The notes under the pieces were generated by a model that made no database searches, was not told the origin of the DNA, and saw nothing but the letters and a program-made list of their open reading frames with translations. Of a DNA stretch of 64,000 bases, positions 17,325 to 25,257 are shown piece after piece. The number at the start of each line of letters is the position of its first letter. Positions within the stretch are counted from its first letter, which is position 1. The position numbers and the translations under genes were made by a program. The DNA lies in assembly GCA_035537875.1 (NCBI GenBank), contig DATLLJ010000028.1:72533-136532 (forward strand), in the 5' to 3' direction. The stretch is from DATLLJ01 sp035537875 (GTDB lineage Bacteria; Acidobacteriota; Vicinamibacteria; Vicinamibacterales; CAVVIG01).

Positions 17325-18584
17325 CTACTCATACCGGAGCGACTGCGCTGGATCGAGGCGCGCCGCCTGGCGCGACGGGTAAAGCGTTGCCACGAAGCAA
17401 ATCAAGATCGCGCCGGCGATGACGAGCATGAAGTCCGACGGCAACACTCTGAAGGGCACGTAGGAGACCTGGTACACGTCGACGGGGATGCGTACCAACC
17501 GGTACCGATCCAGCACGTATGCCACGATGTACCCCGCCGCAGCTCCCACGGCGGTGCCGACGATGCCGATGATGAGCCCCTGCATCATGAAGATGGTCAT
17601 GACGCTCCGGGCGCTGGCGCCCATGGTCTTCAGGATGGCGATGTCGCGATGCTTCTCCATGACGAGGAGCACCAGCGACGCCACGATATTGAGCGCGGCC
17701 ACCATGACAATCAGGCCGATGGTGAGCGAAATCGCCATCTTTTCCACCGACAGCGCCGAAAAGAGTGCCCGGTTCATCACCGTCCAGTCCTCGGCCAGGT
17801 ACTGGCTGCCAAACTTCTGGAGGATCGTCGCCGCCACCTCCGGCGCGAGCGCCAGGTCGTCTACCCGTAACTGGACCAGATCGACCTGATCCTTGCCCAG
17901 CAGCCGTTTCGCCACGGCGATCGACACGTAGCCGTAGGCCGAGTCGAATTCGTACAAGCCGAGCGAAAAGGTGCCCGCCACACGCAGCAGACGGGCGGGC
18001 CGAAGCGTCAGCCCGTTGGGCGTCAACACCTCCTGAGGTGTCAGAACCGACACGGTATCGCCGACACGGACCCCGAGCTTGGTGGCCAGTTCGCTGCCGA
18101 GAAGAATTCCGTCCCGCTCCATCGTGATGGCTGCGTCGCCCGCGGCGGGGTCGACCGCCTTCTCCAGCGATTCCACCGTCCCGCTCTGCATCGCGCGCTT
18201 GATGTCCGTCACCTGCAGCTCGAGCTCGGGATCGATGCCCTTGATCATCAGCGGGGCGGTATCGCGGGACGCCGACACCAGCCCCTGTCCGAGAATGGCC
18301 GGCGCGGCACCGATGACGTGGGCCACCTGGTGCAGTTTCTCGACCTCGGCCCGGTAATCGGCGATGCCGTTGGTGTTCCAGACGTAAACGTGCGGGTTGC
18401 CGCCGACAATCCGATCGCGCATTTCGCGCTGCAGGCCGGTCATGAGCGCCAGAGCAATGACCAGCGCCATGACGCCGACGGTCACCCCAAGCGTGGAGAT
18501 GGACGAGATGACCGAGATGAACGCCTGTTTCCGCTTGGCCAGGAGATATCGGAGCGCGACGTGAAACTCAAAAGGAACGTTCAT
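17325..18584 (-). CDS. lolC: Lipoprotein-releasing ABC transporter permease LolC/LolE
   Basis: The 419-residue protein has the LolC/E layout: an N-terminal span (KQAFISVISSISTLGVTVGV, with ALVIALALMTGLQREM), a large periplasmic domain (about residues 50-270), and three C-terminal spans including ISLTIGLIVMVAALNIVASL and a FtsX-type motif GASARSVMTIFMMQGLIIG. It extracts lipoproteins from the inner membrane together with LolD. Only one permease gene is present, so the complex may be a homodimer of this subunit (LolF-like), or a second gene lies elsewhere. Its ATG is preceded at 5 bases by a degenerate octamer repeat. Confidence 0.9.
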   Translation of the reverse strand: MNVPFEFHVALRYLLAKRKQAFISVISSISTLGVTVGVMALVIALALMTGLQREMRDRIVGGNPHVYVWNTNGIADYRAEVEKLHQVAHVIGAAPAILGQGLVSASRDTAPLMIKGIDPELELQVTDIKRAMQSGTVESLEKAVDPAAGDAAITMERDGILLGSELATKLGVRVGDTVSVLTPQEVLTPNGLTLRPARLLRVAGTFSLGLYEFDSAYGYVSIAVAKRLLGKDQVDLVQLRVDDLALAPEVAATILQKFGSQYLAEDWTVMNRALFSALSVEKMAISLTIGLIVMVAALNIVASLVLLVMEKHRDIAILKTMGASARSVMTIFMMQGLIIGIVGTAVGAAAGYIVAYVLDRYRLVRIPVDVYQVSYVPFRVLPSDFMLVIAGAILICFVATLYPSRQAARLDPAQSLRYE

Positions 18585-18588
18585 ACGC

Positions 18589-18655
18589 AGTGCAGTACTG
18601 CATGCATGTACCCTTGCGGACGGTGCATTCCTGCATTATGGCATTTGTGCATCCC
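18589..18655. repeat. Degenerate TGCATnnn octamer array upstream of lolC
   Basis: Octamers TGCAGTAC, TGCATGCA, TGCATTCC, TGCATTAT, GGCATTTG and TGCATCCC follow each other, with a short interruption. The array fills the lysS-lolC junction and begins 5 bases upstream of the lolC start. The unit is the same as in the repeats beside fabZ-lpxA. Confidence 0.65.
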
Positions 18656-18673
18656 GCCGCCTCGCCCCGCCTG

Positions 18674-20179
18674 CTAGGCCAGGTCCCGTTTTCGCATCAG
18701 CGGAAACAAAATCACGTCGCGAATCGACGGGCTGTTGGTGAGGAGCATGACGAGCCGATCGATGCCCACTCCCTCCCCGCCCGTCGGCGGCAGCCCGTAC
18801 TCGAGCGCGCGAATGTAGTCTTCGTCCATTTCGTGTGCTTCGAGGTCGCCCCGTGCCCGGTCGCCTCCTTGAACCTCGAAGCGCCGCCGCTGCTCGACCG
18901 GGTCGTTGAGCTCACTGAAAGCGTTCGCCACCTCGAAGCCCCCGATGTACAACTCGAACCGTTCAACGGTATCGGGATCGTCAGGCTTCTGTTTCGACAG
19001 CGGCGAGACTTCGGTCGGGAAATCGTAGACGAACGTCGGTTGAATCAACCGATCCTCGCAGAGCCGTTCGAACATCTCCGTCACGATCTTTCCGGCTCCC
19101 GCATTGGCGTCGACCTCGAGCCCGATCTGGCGCGCCAGCCCCGCTGCGGCTTCGCGGTCCCGCAGATCGGCGGCTGGGACCTCACGCCCCAGCCGTCGTG
19201 ACGCAGCCTCGCGGGCGCCCTCGCGGAGCGACAGCCGTTCGAACGGCGCCTTGAGGGAGATGTGATGCTCTCCGAACGTGATCTCGTTGGTGCCGATCGA
19301 CTCGCGCGCCACCCTCTCCAGCAGCTCTTCGGTCATCGTCATCAGCGCCTGGTAGTCCGCGTAGGTTTCGTAGAACTCCATCATCGTGAACTCGGGGTTG
19401 TGCTGGGTGGAAATCCCCTCGTTGCGGAAGTTCCGGTTGATTTCGAACACCCTCTCGATCCCACCGACCGTCAATCGCTTCAAATAGAGCTCTGGCGCGA
19501 TCCTGAGGTACAGCTTCATGTCGAGCGCGTTGTGATGCGTGGTGAAGGGCCGCGCCAACGCGCCACCGGCGATGGGCTGCATCATCGGCGTCTCCACCTC
19601 GAGATACCCACGCTCGGTCATGAATGCGCGGATGGCCGCAATCGCCCTGCTCCGCGTTTCGAAAACGCGTCGCGCCTCCGGATTGACGATCAGGTCGAGG
19701 TAGCGCTGGCGGTACCGGATTTCGATGTCGGTCAGTCCATGCCATTTTTCCGGGAGCGGGCTCAGACACTTGGCCAGAAAGTGCAGGCGGGACGCCCAGA
19801 TGGTGAACTCGTTGGTTTTGGTCCGGAACAACCGCCCTTCCACGCCCACCCAGTCGCCGAAATCGAGCAGCTTCAGAATCTGAAAGTCCAGCGCCGGCAA
19901 GCCGTCCTGCCGCAGGTAAACCTGGATCTTCGCGCGGCCGTCCGACAGCACGAGAAAGTTCGCCTTTCCGAACGACCGGATGCCCAATATCCGACCGGCG
20001 GTTTTCGTTTCGATTCGATTGGCGTCCAGCTCGTCGTGGGTCCGCTCGCCGTACTGGTCGACCAGCTGGGCAATCGTGTGACGCCGATCGTACCGGCGCG
20101 GGTAGATCTCCACTCCGAGCTTGGCCAGCTCGTCGAGGTTCGAACGACGCTGTTGAATCTGCTCTTCCTGCGACGACAT
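18674..20179 (-). CDS. lysS: Lysyl-tRNA synthetase, class II
   Basis: The 501 residues match bacterial LysS in length. An OB-fold anticodon domain comes first (AGRILGIRSFGKANFLVLSD). The class II core follows: motif 2 FRNEGISTQHNPEFTMMEFY and motif 3 GGEGVGIDRLVMLLTNSPSI, ending with VILFPLMRK. It charges tRNA-Lys in the cytoplasm. The gene starts 10 bases after the nusB stop and probably belongs to a ribH-nusB-lysS transcript. No unusual insertion is seen. Confidence 0.96.
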   Translation of the reverse strand: MSSQEEQIQQRRSNLDELAKLGVEIYPRRYDRRHTIAQLVDQYGERTHDELDANRIETKTAGRILGIRSFGKANFLVLSDGRAKIQVYLRQDGLPALDFQILKLLDFGDWVGVEGRLFRTKTNEFTIWASRLHFLAKCLSPLPEKWHGLTDIEIRYRQRYLDLIVNPEARRVFETRSRAIAAIRAFMTERGYLEVETPMMQPIAGGALARPFTTHHNALDMKLYLRIAPELYLKRLTVGGIERVFEINRNFRNEGISTQHNPEFTMMEFYETYADYQALMTMTEELLERVARESIGTNEITFGEHHISLKAPFERLSLREGAREAASRRLGREVPAADLRDREAAAGLARQIGLEVDANAGAGKIVTEMFERLCEDRLIQPTFVYDFPTEVSPLSKQKPDDPDTVERFELYIGGFEVANAFSELNDPVEQRRRFEVQGGDRARGDLEAHEMDEDYIRALEYGLPPTGGEGVGIDRLVMLLTNSPSIRDVILFPLMRKRDLA

Positions 20180-20189
20180 GCTCGTCTCG

Positions 20190-20633
20190 CTACCGCGGTG
20201 TCTCGAGCTTCTTCTTCACCGCATCCAGCATTCCGTTGACGAATTTCACCGATTCCTCCGTCGTAAACGTCCGGGCCAGTTCGAGCGCCTCGTTGATGAC
20301 GACGGCCGGCGGGGTGCTCGGATCCCGCATCATCTCGCAAATGGCCATGCGGAGAATGAGCCGATCGAGGACAGCCATTCGCTCGGGCCGCCACCGGAGC
20401 GCGGTCTCAGCGATGAGCGCATCGATGGCGGCCAGGCGACTCCTCGTCTCGAAGGCCAGCGCCGAGGCAAACTCGCGAAGCGCGGCCGAGGGCGGATCCG
20501 CGTCGGCCCACTGCAAGCCGAAGAACGTCTCGACGGCGCTCCCGATGTCGCCGCCGCCGATCTCCGCCTGATACAAGATCTGGAGCGCCGCCTCACGCGC
20601 GCGATGACGGGGATCCTTGCGCGCGCGCGTCAC
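20190..20633 (-). CDS. nusB: Transcription antitermination protein NusB
   Basis: The 147-residue all-helical protein opens with RKDPRHRAREAALQILYQAE, the NusB signature, and ends with VVINEALELARTFTTEESVK and FVNGMLDAV, also diagnostic. NusB with NusE binds boxA RNA and supports rRNA antitermination. Its start codon overlaps the ribH stop by 4 bases, an arrangement (ribH-nusB) common in many bacteria. Confidence 0.95.
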   Translation of the reverse strand: MTRARKDPRHRAREAALQILYQAEIGGGDIGSAVETFFGLQWADADPPSAALREFASALAFETRSRLAAIDALIAETALRWRPERMAVLDRLILRMAICEMMRDPSTPPAVVINEALELARTFTTEESVKFVNGMLDAVKKKLETPR

Positions 20634-21121
20634 GGCTTGACCGGCGGCCGGGTCAGCTGCGCCACGACAGAGGCCATCTCGATGGCCGCGGTCGCCGCCT
20701 CGTGCCCCTTGTTCGAGGCCCCTTCGCCCGCCCGCGCCAGCGCCTCCTCCACCGAGTTGGTCGTCAGCACGCCAAAGGTGATCGGCACGCCCGTGGCACC
20801 CGCCGCCGCCGTCAGGCCGCCGGCGACGGCCGAGGCAATGTAGCCCATGTGCGGCGTCTCACCCTGAATGAGGCACCCGAGGCAGATCACCGCGTCGTAG
20901 AATCCGCTTTCGGCGGCGTGCTGCGCGGCGATTGGCAGCTCGAACGCTCCGGGCACACGCACGATCGCGATGTCCTCGGAGGGAATGCCGGCCGCCGCGA
21001 GAGCCGTCAGCGCACCCGCCTGCAGGCGATCGGTCACGAAATCGTGGTACTTGGCAACGATCAATGCAAAGCGACAACCGGCCGCGCTTCCGTCACCTGC
21101 GATGATCTTGACGCTTGGCAT
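20630..21121 (-). CDS. ribH: 6,7-dimethyl-8-ribityllumazine synthase
   Basis: The 163-residue product has the lumazine synthase motifs VAKYHDFVTDRL, VRVPGAFELPIAAQ, ICLGCLIQGETPHM and TFGVLTTNSVEEALARAG. It condenses the ribityl pyrimidine with dihydroxybutanone phosphate in riboflavin synthesis, usually as a 60-mer or pentamer. No FMN riboswitch is apparent upstream. It forms an overlapping pair with nusB. Confidence 0.95.
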   Translation of the reverse strand: MPSVKIIAGDGSAAGCRFALIVAKYHDFVTDRLQAGALTALAAAGIPSEDIAIVRVPGAFELPIAAQHAAESGFYDAVICLGCLIQGETPHMGYIASAVAGGLTAAAGATGVPITFGVLTTNSVEEALARAGEGASNKGHEAATAAIEMASVVAQLTRPPVKP

Positions 21122-21127
21122 GAAAGG

Positions 21128-21310
21128 TCAGAAAGGTACTGGATACATCAGCCAGCCGAGGACGAAGGCCGCGGCAACGAACCCGGCGAACATGAGGCCT
21201 CCCAGCCGCAGCTGCTCTCGCGCGGTGTCGCGGGCAATCACGGCGAACACGAGCGACACGAAAAACGCAAACAGCAGCAGCAGCAGCAGATGACTTTGCA
21301 GGATTGCCAC
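21128..21310 (-). CDS. Small membrane protein, 60 residues
   Basis: Two hydrophobic spans (LLLLLLFAFFVSLVFAVIA and LMFAGFVAAAFVLGWLMY) are joined by a short charged loop (RDTAREQLR). The leucine stretch is encoded by a CAG-type trinucleotide run (read as CTG on the coding strand). The gene lies between a 130-residue membrane protein and ribH with gaps of only 7 and 6 bases, which supports it being real. Function is unknown. Confidence 0.6.
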   Translation of the reverse strand: MAILQSHLLLLLLFAFFVSLVFAVIARDTAREQLRLGGLMFAGFVAAAFVLGWLMYPVPF

Positions 21311-21317
21311 GACCGCG

Positions 21318-21710
21318 TCACTTCCTTCCGAGCGCGACGTCGTAGGCGTCGATCACGACGAGCAGATTCAGCAGGCCGGCCACGATCAGGAACGCGTTGC
21401 CGTACTCGTAGGTGACGGCGCGGACATCGCCGGCGCCATACCCCAGGCCGCCCGCGATGAAATAGGGCAGACCGATCCCGAGATCGGCCAGGGCCGCCAG
21501 TCCCACGAGCACGTCCGCGAGATCGAAGGGAAAGATGCGACCCCTCAAGGCCAGCCCGATCGCAAACATCAGCGGCAGGGCGATGAGGAACACGAGGCCT
21601 TTATTGCGACGCCCCAGCCAGAGGTGTCCTGCTCCGGGAACGGCCCACGACGCCACACAGAGCAGCACCAGAGCCCCGGACTGCGACTCCTCGGCGGCGG
21701 TAGCACGCAC
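21318..21710 (-). CDS. Membrane protein of DUF6677-like type
   Basis: The 130-residue product has about three hydrophobic segments: ALVLLCVASWAVPGAGHLWL, LVFLIALPLMFAIGLALRG and NAFLIVAGLLNLLVVIDAYD. The PGAGHLWLGRRNKGLVF motif recalls small membrane proteins (TM2/DUF6677-like) found next to ribH and nusB in related genomes. No enzymatic motif is visible. It is probably co-transcribed with the 60-residue protein and ribH. Confidence 0.6.
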   Translation of the reverse strand: MRATAAEESQSGALVLLCVASWAVPGAGHLWLGRRNKGLVFLIALPLMFAIGLALRGRIFPFDLADVLVGLAALADLGIGLPYFIAGGLGYGAGDVRAVTYEYGNAFLIVAGLLNLLVVIDAYDVALGRK

Positions 21711-21720
21711 GGGCGTTAGT

Positions 21721-22176
21721 TTACCCCACGGCTGACATCACGACGAAAGCCACGGCCGCTCCGAGCGGTGCTCCAGCCACGGCTCGAACGGCGTTGGACG
21801 GCGTATCGCCGGTGACCCACTCGTAGATGAGCGTGACGATCGTCGGCAGGATCGCCACGGCGAGAAGCGTGCGTACGCGATCGGAGTTGGTCGGGCCGAT
21901 CTTTCGCCGAACCCCGACCAGCAACGCGGCCAGCGCCGCACCGACATAGATTCCTGTGCACCGCGCGCAGACGGGCATCTGCGCGGCCCCGATGTAGAAC
22001 GACCGCTCGGGCAGCTGATGGCACACGAGACTGCCCGCCCCGTACACCAGAAACGCCAGCCCGTACCACAGTGGCGCCGGCGCGCGCTGCGACGCGGCGA
22101 ATGGCGCAACAGGGAGAAGCGCCGCCCAGGCTATGACGCTTCCCGTCAGCAGGCGGCGGAGGGCGGGCCCGGCCAT
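21721..22176 (-). CDS. DUF2085 membrane protein
   Basis: Starting at the ATG at 22176, the 151-residue protein contains the DUF2085 signature SLVCHQLPERSFYIG followed by QMPVCARCTGIYVGAALAAL. Four membrane spans are likely. The paired cysteines CHQ and CARCTG are conserved in the family and may bind metal or undergo redox change, though no function is established. It starts 2 bases from the stop of the PfkB-type kinase gene, so they form one transcription unit. Confidence 0.75.
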   Translation of the reverse strand: MAGPALRRLLTGSVIAWAALLPVAPFAASQRAPAPLWYGLAFLVYGAGSLVCHQLPERSFYIGAAQMPVCARCTGIYVGAALAALLVGVRRKIGPTNSDRVRTLLAVAILPTIVTLIYEWVTGDTPSNAVRAVAGAPLGAAVAFVVMSAVG

Positions 22177-22178
22177 CG

Positions 22179-23129
22179 TCAGTCGCGCTCGTTCATCGAA
22201 AACGGACCGAAGTGCGCTTCGTACCGGCGCGTGAACTCGTCCAACGTATACGCGTGGCTCTGTCCGCCCAGGTGTTCGAGCGCATACGTCGCAGCGACAC
22301 TGCCGATTCTTGCGCTGGCCTCGACCGGCAAGCCGAGTGCCAGCCCCTTCATCAGCCCGCCGCGGTAGGCGTCGCCGACGCCGGTGGGATCGACGATGCG
22401 TACGGGGGGCACAGCGGGAACATCGATACGCGGCGTCTTTGCGGTGAAGACCGACGATCCGTGTTCCCCCCGCGTCACCACCAGCACCCTGGCCTGCGCC
22501 GTCACGTCGCTCACGTCGAACCCCGTTTTCTGCCGCAGCAGTTCGAACTCGTAGTCGTTGCAGATCACGAGATGGGCGCCAGCCACACCGTCTTTGAGCT
22601 CCTCTCCGGACATGCGCGTGCACTGCTGCCCGGGATCGAAGATGAACGGAATGCGCATCGTCCGGCACTCCTCGGCGTACTGCATCATCGCGCCAGGATC
22701 GTTTGGCGAGATGATCGCCAATTCGCACGCGCCGGCCGTCCGGAACGACAGCTGTCCCGCGTCCGCCATCGCGCCCGTGTAGAAAGAGGCGATCTGATTG
22801 TTCGCCTGATCGGTGCTGCAGAAGAACGAGGCAGTGAACTTCCCGGCGACCTGGGCCACGAGCGATGTATCGACGCCCGCAGCTTCGAGCCACTGCCGGT
22901 ATTCTCCAAAATCTTCTCCGGCCGCGGCCATCAGGCGCGGCCGCTCGCCGAGGAGCGCGAGCGTGTAGGCGATGTTCGGTGCGCAGCCCCCTCGCCGCTT
23001 GTCCATCGAATCGACGAGAAAGCTCAAGCTGACCCGCTGCATATGATCCGGCAAGAAGTGCTCGGTGAACTTTCCCGGGAACGACATGAGGTAGTCGAAC
23101 GCGATCGAGCCGGTGACGACAATGTTCAT
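22179..23129 (-). CDS. PfkB-family carbohydrate/adenosine kinase
   Basis: The 316-residue product has the PfkB features: MNIVVTGSIAFDYLMSFPG at the N-terminus, GGCAPNIAYTLALLGERP (the glycine-rich substrate motif) and DPTGVGDAYRGGLMKGLALG (the ATP-binding, catalytic Asp motif). The segment spacing resembles bacterial adenosine-kinase-like members. It phosphorylates a sugar or nucleoside with ATP; the exact substrate is not readable. It is divergent from the BNR-repeat gene, with 68 bases between starts. Confidence 0.85.
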   Translation of the reverse strand: MNIVVTGSIAFDYLMSFPGKFTEHFLPDHMQRVSLSFLVDSMDKRRGGCAPNIAYTLALLGERPRLMAAAGEDFGEYRQWLEAAGVDTSLVAQVAGKFTASFFCSTDQANNQIASFYTGAMADAGQLSFRTAGACELAIISPNDPGAMMQYAEECRTMRIPFIFDPGQQCTRMSGEELKDGVAGAHLVICNDYEFELLRQKTGFDVSDVTAQARVLVVTRGEHGSSVFTAKTPRIDVPAVPPVRIVDPTGVGDAYRGGLMKGLALGLPVEASARIGSVAATYALEHLGGQSHAYTLDEFTRRYEAHFGPFSMNERD

Positions 23130-23197
23130 GGAGTCGGCGCCCTCTGCAATCCTCTCGGACGTGGTCCGGATCCTCGGCCCCGAGAGAGGGGTGTAGT

Positions 23198-24433
23198 ATG
23201 TCCGATATGCGGATTCATGTCCCGCCGGCCGCGCGCCTTGTACTCGGAATCGGCCTGGTGGCCATCAGCCTCTTCGTCGCCCAGATGCAGCACGATCGGA
23301 GCGTCGGCACCACTTGGACGCCCGCCATCGAGCCGCTCGCATCCCCGGCGGGACCCGAGGCGTCCGCGCCCCAGCTGACCACAGACGGTCGCCGGACGTT
23401 TCTGAGCTGGTTGGAATCGTCGCAAGACGGCACGTCTCTGAAATTCGCCGAGCGGACCGGCTCCGGCTGGTCCGACGTGCGCACGGTCAAGTCCGCCGAC
23501 AACCTCGTCGTCAACTTCGCCGACGTGCCCTCCGTCCGTCTGCTCGCTGACGGCACGCTGACCGCGCATTGGCTCGAAGAGGATGGTCCCGATCCGGAAG
23601 CGTATACGCTCCACGTGTCGCGGTCGAAAGACGGCGGGCTGACCTGGACGCCGTCCATGACACCTCATCACGATGGAAAGCAGACTCAGCACGGGTTCGC
23701 CTCGCTGTTTCAGGCGCCCGGGTCGGGCCTCGGCCTCGTCTGGCTGGACGGCCGAGCCATCGCGGATACTGGGGACATGGGTCTTCAGGCGGCGATTTTC
23801 GGAACCGACGGTTCGCAGCTGAGCGAGGTCACCGTCGATGCGCGCGCCTGCGAATGTTGCCCGACCGCGGCCGCCACGACCGCCGAGGGGGTGATCGTGG
23901 CGTACCGTGACCGCAGCGCGTCGGAAGTCCGCGACATCGCCGTCACTCGACTGGCGGACGGCCATTGGAGCGAGCCGACGCTCGTCCACGCAGACAACTG
24001 GGAGATCGACGCCTGCCCCGTGAACGGACCGGCCGTCAGCGCGCGCGACCGGGCCGTCGCCGTCGCGTGGTTCACGGCGAAAGACGACGAAGCGCGGGCA
24101 TTCGTCGCGTTCTCGAAAGATGGCGGGCGGACGTTCGGCACGCCGGTTCGGGTGGACGAAGGCAACACGCTGGGCCGCGTCGGCGTCGAGCTGTTGTCCG
24201 AGGGATCGGCCGCCGTGAGCTGGGTCGATTTCTCGCACCAGCGCGCCCAGGTCATGGTCCGGCGCGTCGATGCGGACGGCTCCCGCGGCCAGGCGGTCCA
24301 CATCGCCGATGCGACCGGCAATCAGTTTCCCCGAATGGCGCAGGGTGTCGGCGAACTCCTCCTGGCCTGGACCGAGACCGCGGACGGCTCGTCGCGCGTG
24401 CACGTCGCTCGCACCGTGCTTCCAAACCCCTAG
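23198..24433 (+). CDS. Exported or membrane-anchored BNR-repeat (sialidase-like) protein
   Basis: The 411-residue protein has an N-terminal hydrophobic anchor (LVLGIGLVAISLFVAQ) and then repeated BNR/Asp-box units: SRSKDGGLTWTPS and FSKDGGRTFGTPV are the clearest. The remaining strands (TLTAHWLEED, GLVWLDGRAI) fit a six-bladed propeller. The cysteine pair in ACECCPTAA is notable and may form disulfides or bind metal. Sialidase catalytic arginines could not be placed, so an enzymatic role is not claimed; such propellers often bind glycans or are assembly factors. It is a single plus-strand gene between minus-strand neighbours. Confidence 0.75.
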   Translation: MSDMRIHVPPAARLVLGIGLVAISLFVAQMQHDRSVGTTWTPAIEPLASPAGPEASAPQLTTDGRRTFLSWLESSQDGTSLKFAERTGSGWSDVRTVKSADNLVVNFADVPSVRLLADGTLTAHWLEEDGPDPEAYTLHVSRSKDGGLTWTPSMTPHHDGKQTQHGFASLFQAPGSGLGLVWLDGRAIADTGDMGLQAAIFGTDGSQLSEVTVDARACECCPTAAATTAEGVIVAYRDRSASEVRDIAVTRLADGHWSEPTLVHADNWEIDACPVNGPAVSARDRAVAVAWFTAKDDEARAFVAFSKDGGRTFGTPVRVDEGNTLGRVGVELLSEGSAAVSWVDFSHQRAQVMVRRVDADGSRGQAVHIADATGNQFPRMAQGVGELLLAWTETADGSSRVHVARTVLPNP

Positions 24434-24447
24434 CGTTCGCGTGACCG

Positions 24448-24466
24448 CCGATCCGGGCCGGATCGG
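24448..24466. terminator. Hairpin between convergent genes
   Basis: CCGATCCGG and its exact complement are separated by one G, in the 40-base gap between the BNR-repeat gene (ending at 24433) and tetR (ending at 24474). Position suggests a bidirectional terminator, although neither side has a run of T. Confidence 0.5.
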
Positions 24467-24473
24467 AAGCTCT

Positions 24474-25109
24474 TCAGACGTTGCGGGGCACCGCAGGCGT
24501 CCCACTCCGGTCGGGTCGAAGGCCATCCCATTCGAAGCTTGCGATTTGCGCCGCCAGCGCATCGACGTCGCCCCGAGGTTCGGGAAGGATGAACCCGATG
24601 ACCGCCTCGTCCATCATTCCCATCTGAAGATGCGCGAGCAGATCGGGTGAGACGCCTCGATTCACCAGGCCGCGCGCCTGCAGGCGCTCGAAACGCGTCG
24701 CGAAGTAGTTGAGACCGAGCTGGCGCAGACGGCGCAAGCCGGCTTCGACCTTCGGATCGATTGACGTGGCCTCTTTCAGGATGACCTGCGCGGCGTCACG
24801 ATGGCCGGCGAACAGTTCGAGCCATCGGCGCAGCGTTCTCTGCAGGAGTGCACGACCGTGGTGATCGGCCAGCGGGACCGGCGGCTCCGGCTCCTCGAGC
24901 ATCCGCCGGACCCGATCGTGAAAGTCCTCGACGATGGCGAGAAACACGTCCTCCTTGCTGTCGAAGTACAGATAGAAGGTGCCGCGGGCGACCTGGGCGC
25001 GCGCGACGATGTCGCTGATGCTGGCGCGACGAAACCCTTTGCGGGCGAAGGTCCAGATGGCCGCATCGAGGAGTTGGCGGCGCCGCTCTCTGCCCGTGAC
25101 TAAGGGCAT
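24474..25109 (-). CDS. TetR-family transcriptional regulator
   Basis: The 211-residue protein has an N-terminal helix-turn-helix (AAIWTFARKGFRRASISDIV, then VARGTFYLYFDSKEDVFLAI), the standard TetR/AcrR DNA-binding domain, and a helical ligand-binding C-terminal domain. It is divergent from the outer-membrane barrel gene at 25258. A 24-base palindrome begins 7 bases upstream of its start, so autorepression and control of the divergent gene are likely. The ligand is unknown. Confidence 0.9.
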   Translation of the reverse strand: MPLVTGRERRRQLLDAAIWTFARKGFRRASISDIVARAQVARGTFYLYFDSKEDVFLAIVEDFHDRVRRMLEEPEPPVPLADHHGRALLQRTLRRWLELFAGHRDAAQVILKEATSIDPKVEAGLRRLRQLGLNYFATRFERLQARGLVNRGVSPDLLAHLQMGMMDEAVIGFILPEPRGDVDALAAQIASFEWDGLRPDRSGTPAVPRNV

Positions 25110-25116
25110 GGGCCAT

Positions 25117-25140
25117 ACTAAACTGACATGTCAGTCTAGT
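25117..25140. promoter_or_regulatory. Probable TetR operator
   Basis: The core ACTGACATGTCAGT is a perfect 14-base palindrome. Including ACTA and TAGT outside, the symmetry covers 24 bases with one mismatched pair. It lies between the divergent tetR and outer-membrane barrel genes. A second inverted repeat (TGGCGCC and GGCGCCA around GAATTC) follows at 25145-25166. Confidence 0.75.
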
Positions 25141-25257
25141 CAATTGGCGCCTGAATTCTGGCGCCAGGGGTCTTGCGTCCAGACGAAACCCGTGGCCGAC
25201 CCGAATTTTTTGAGCTACGCTCGCTCGGTCCGCGTTCCTGGCCACGAGGTGCCCATC

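Noticed and set aside
21275..21290. CAG trinucleotide run as a candidate phase-variable tract
   Set aside because: It encodes leucines inside a membrane span, and a change of one unit leaves the frame unchanged; no evidence of switching.
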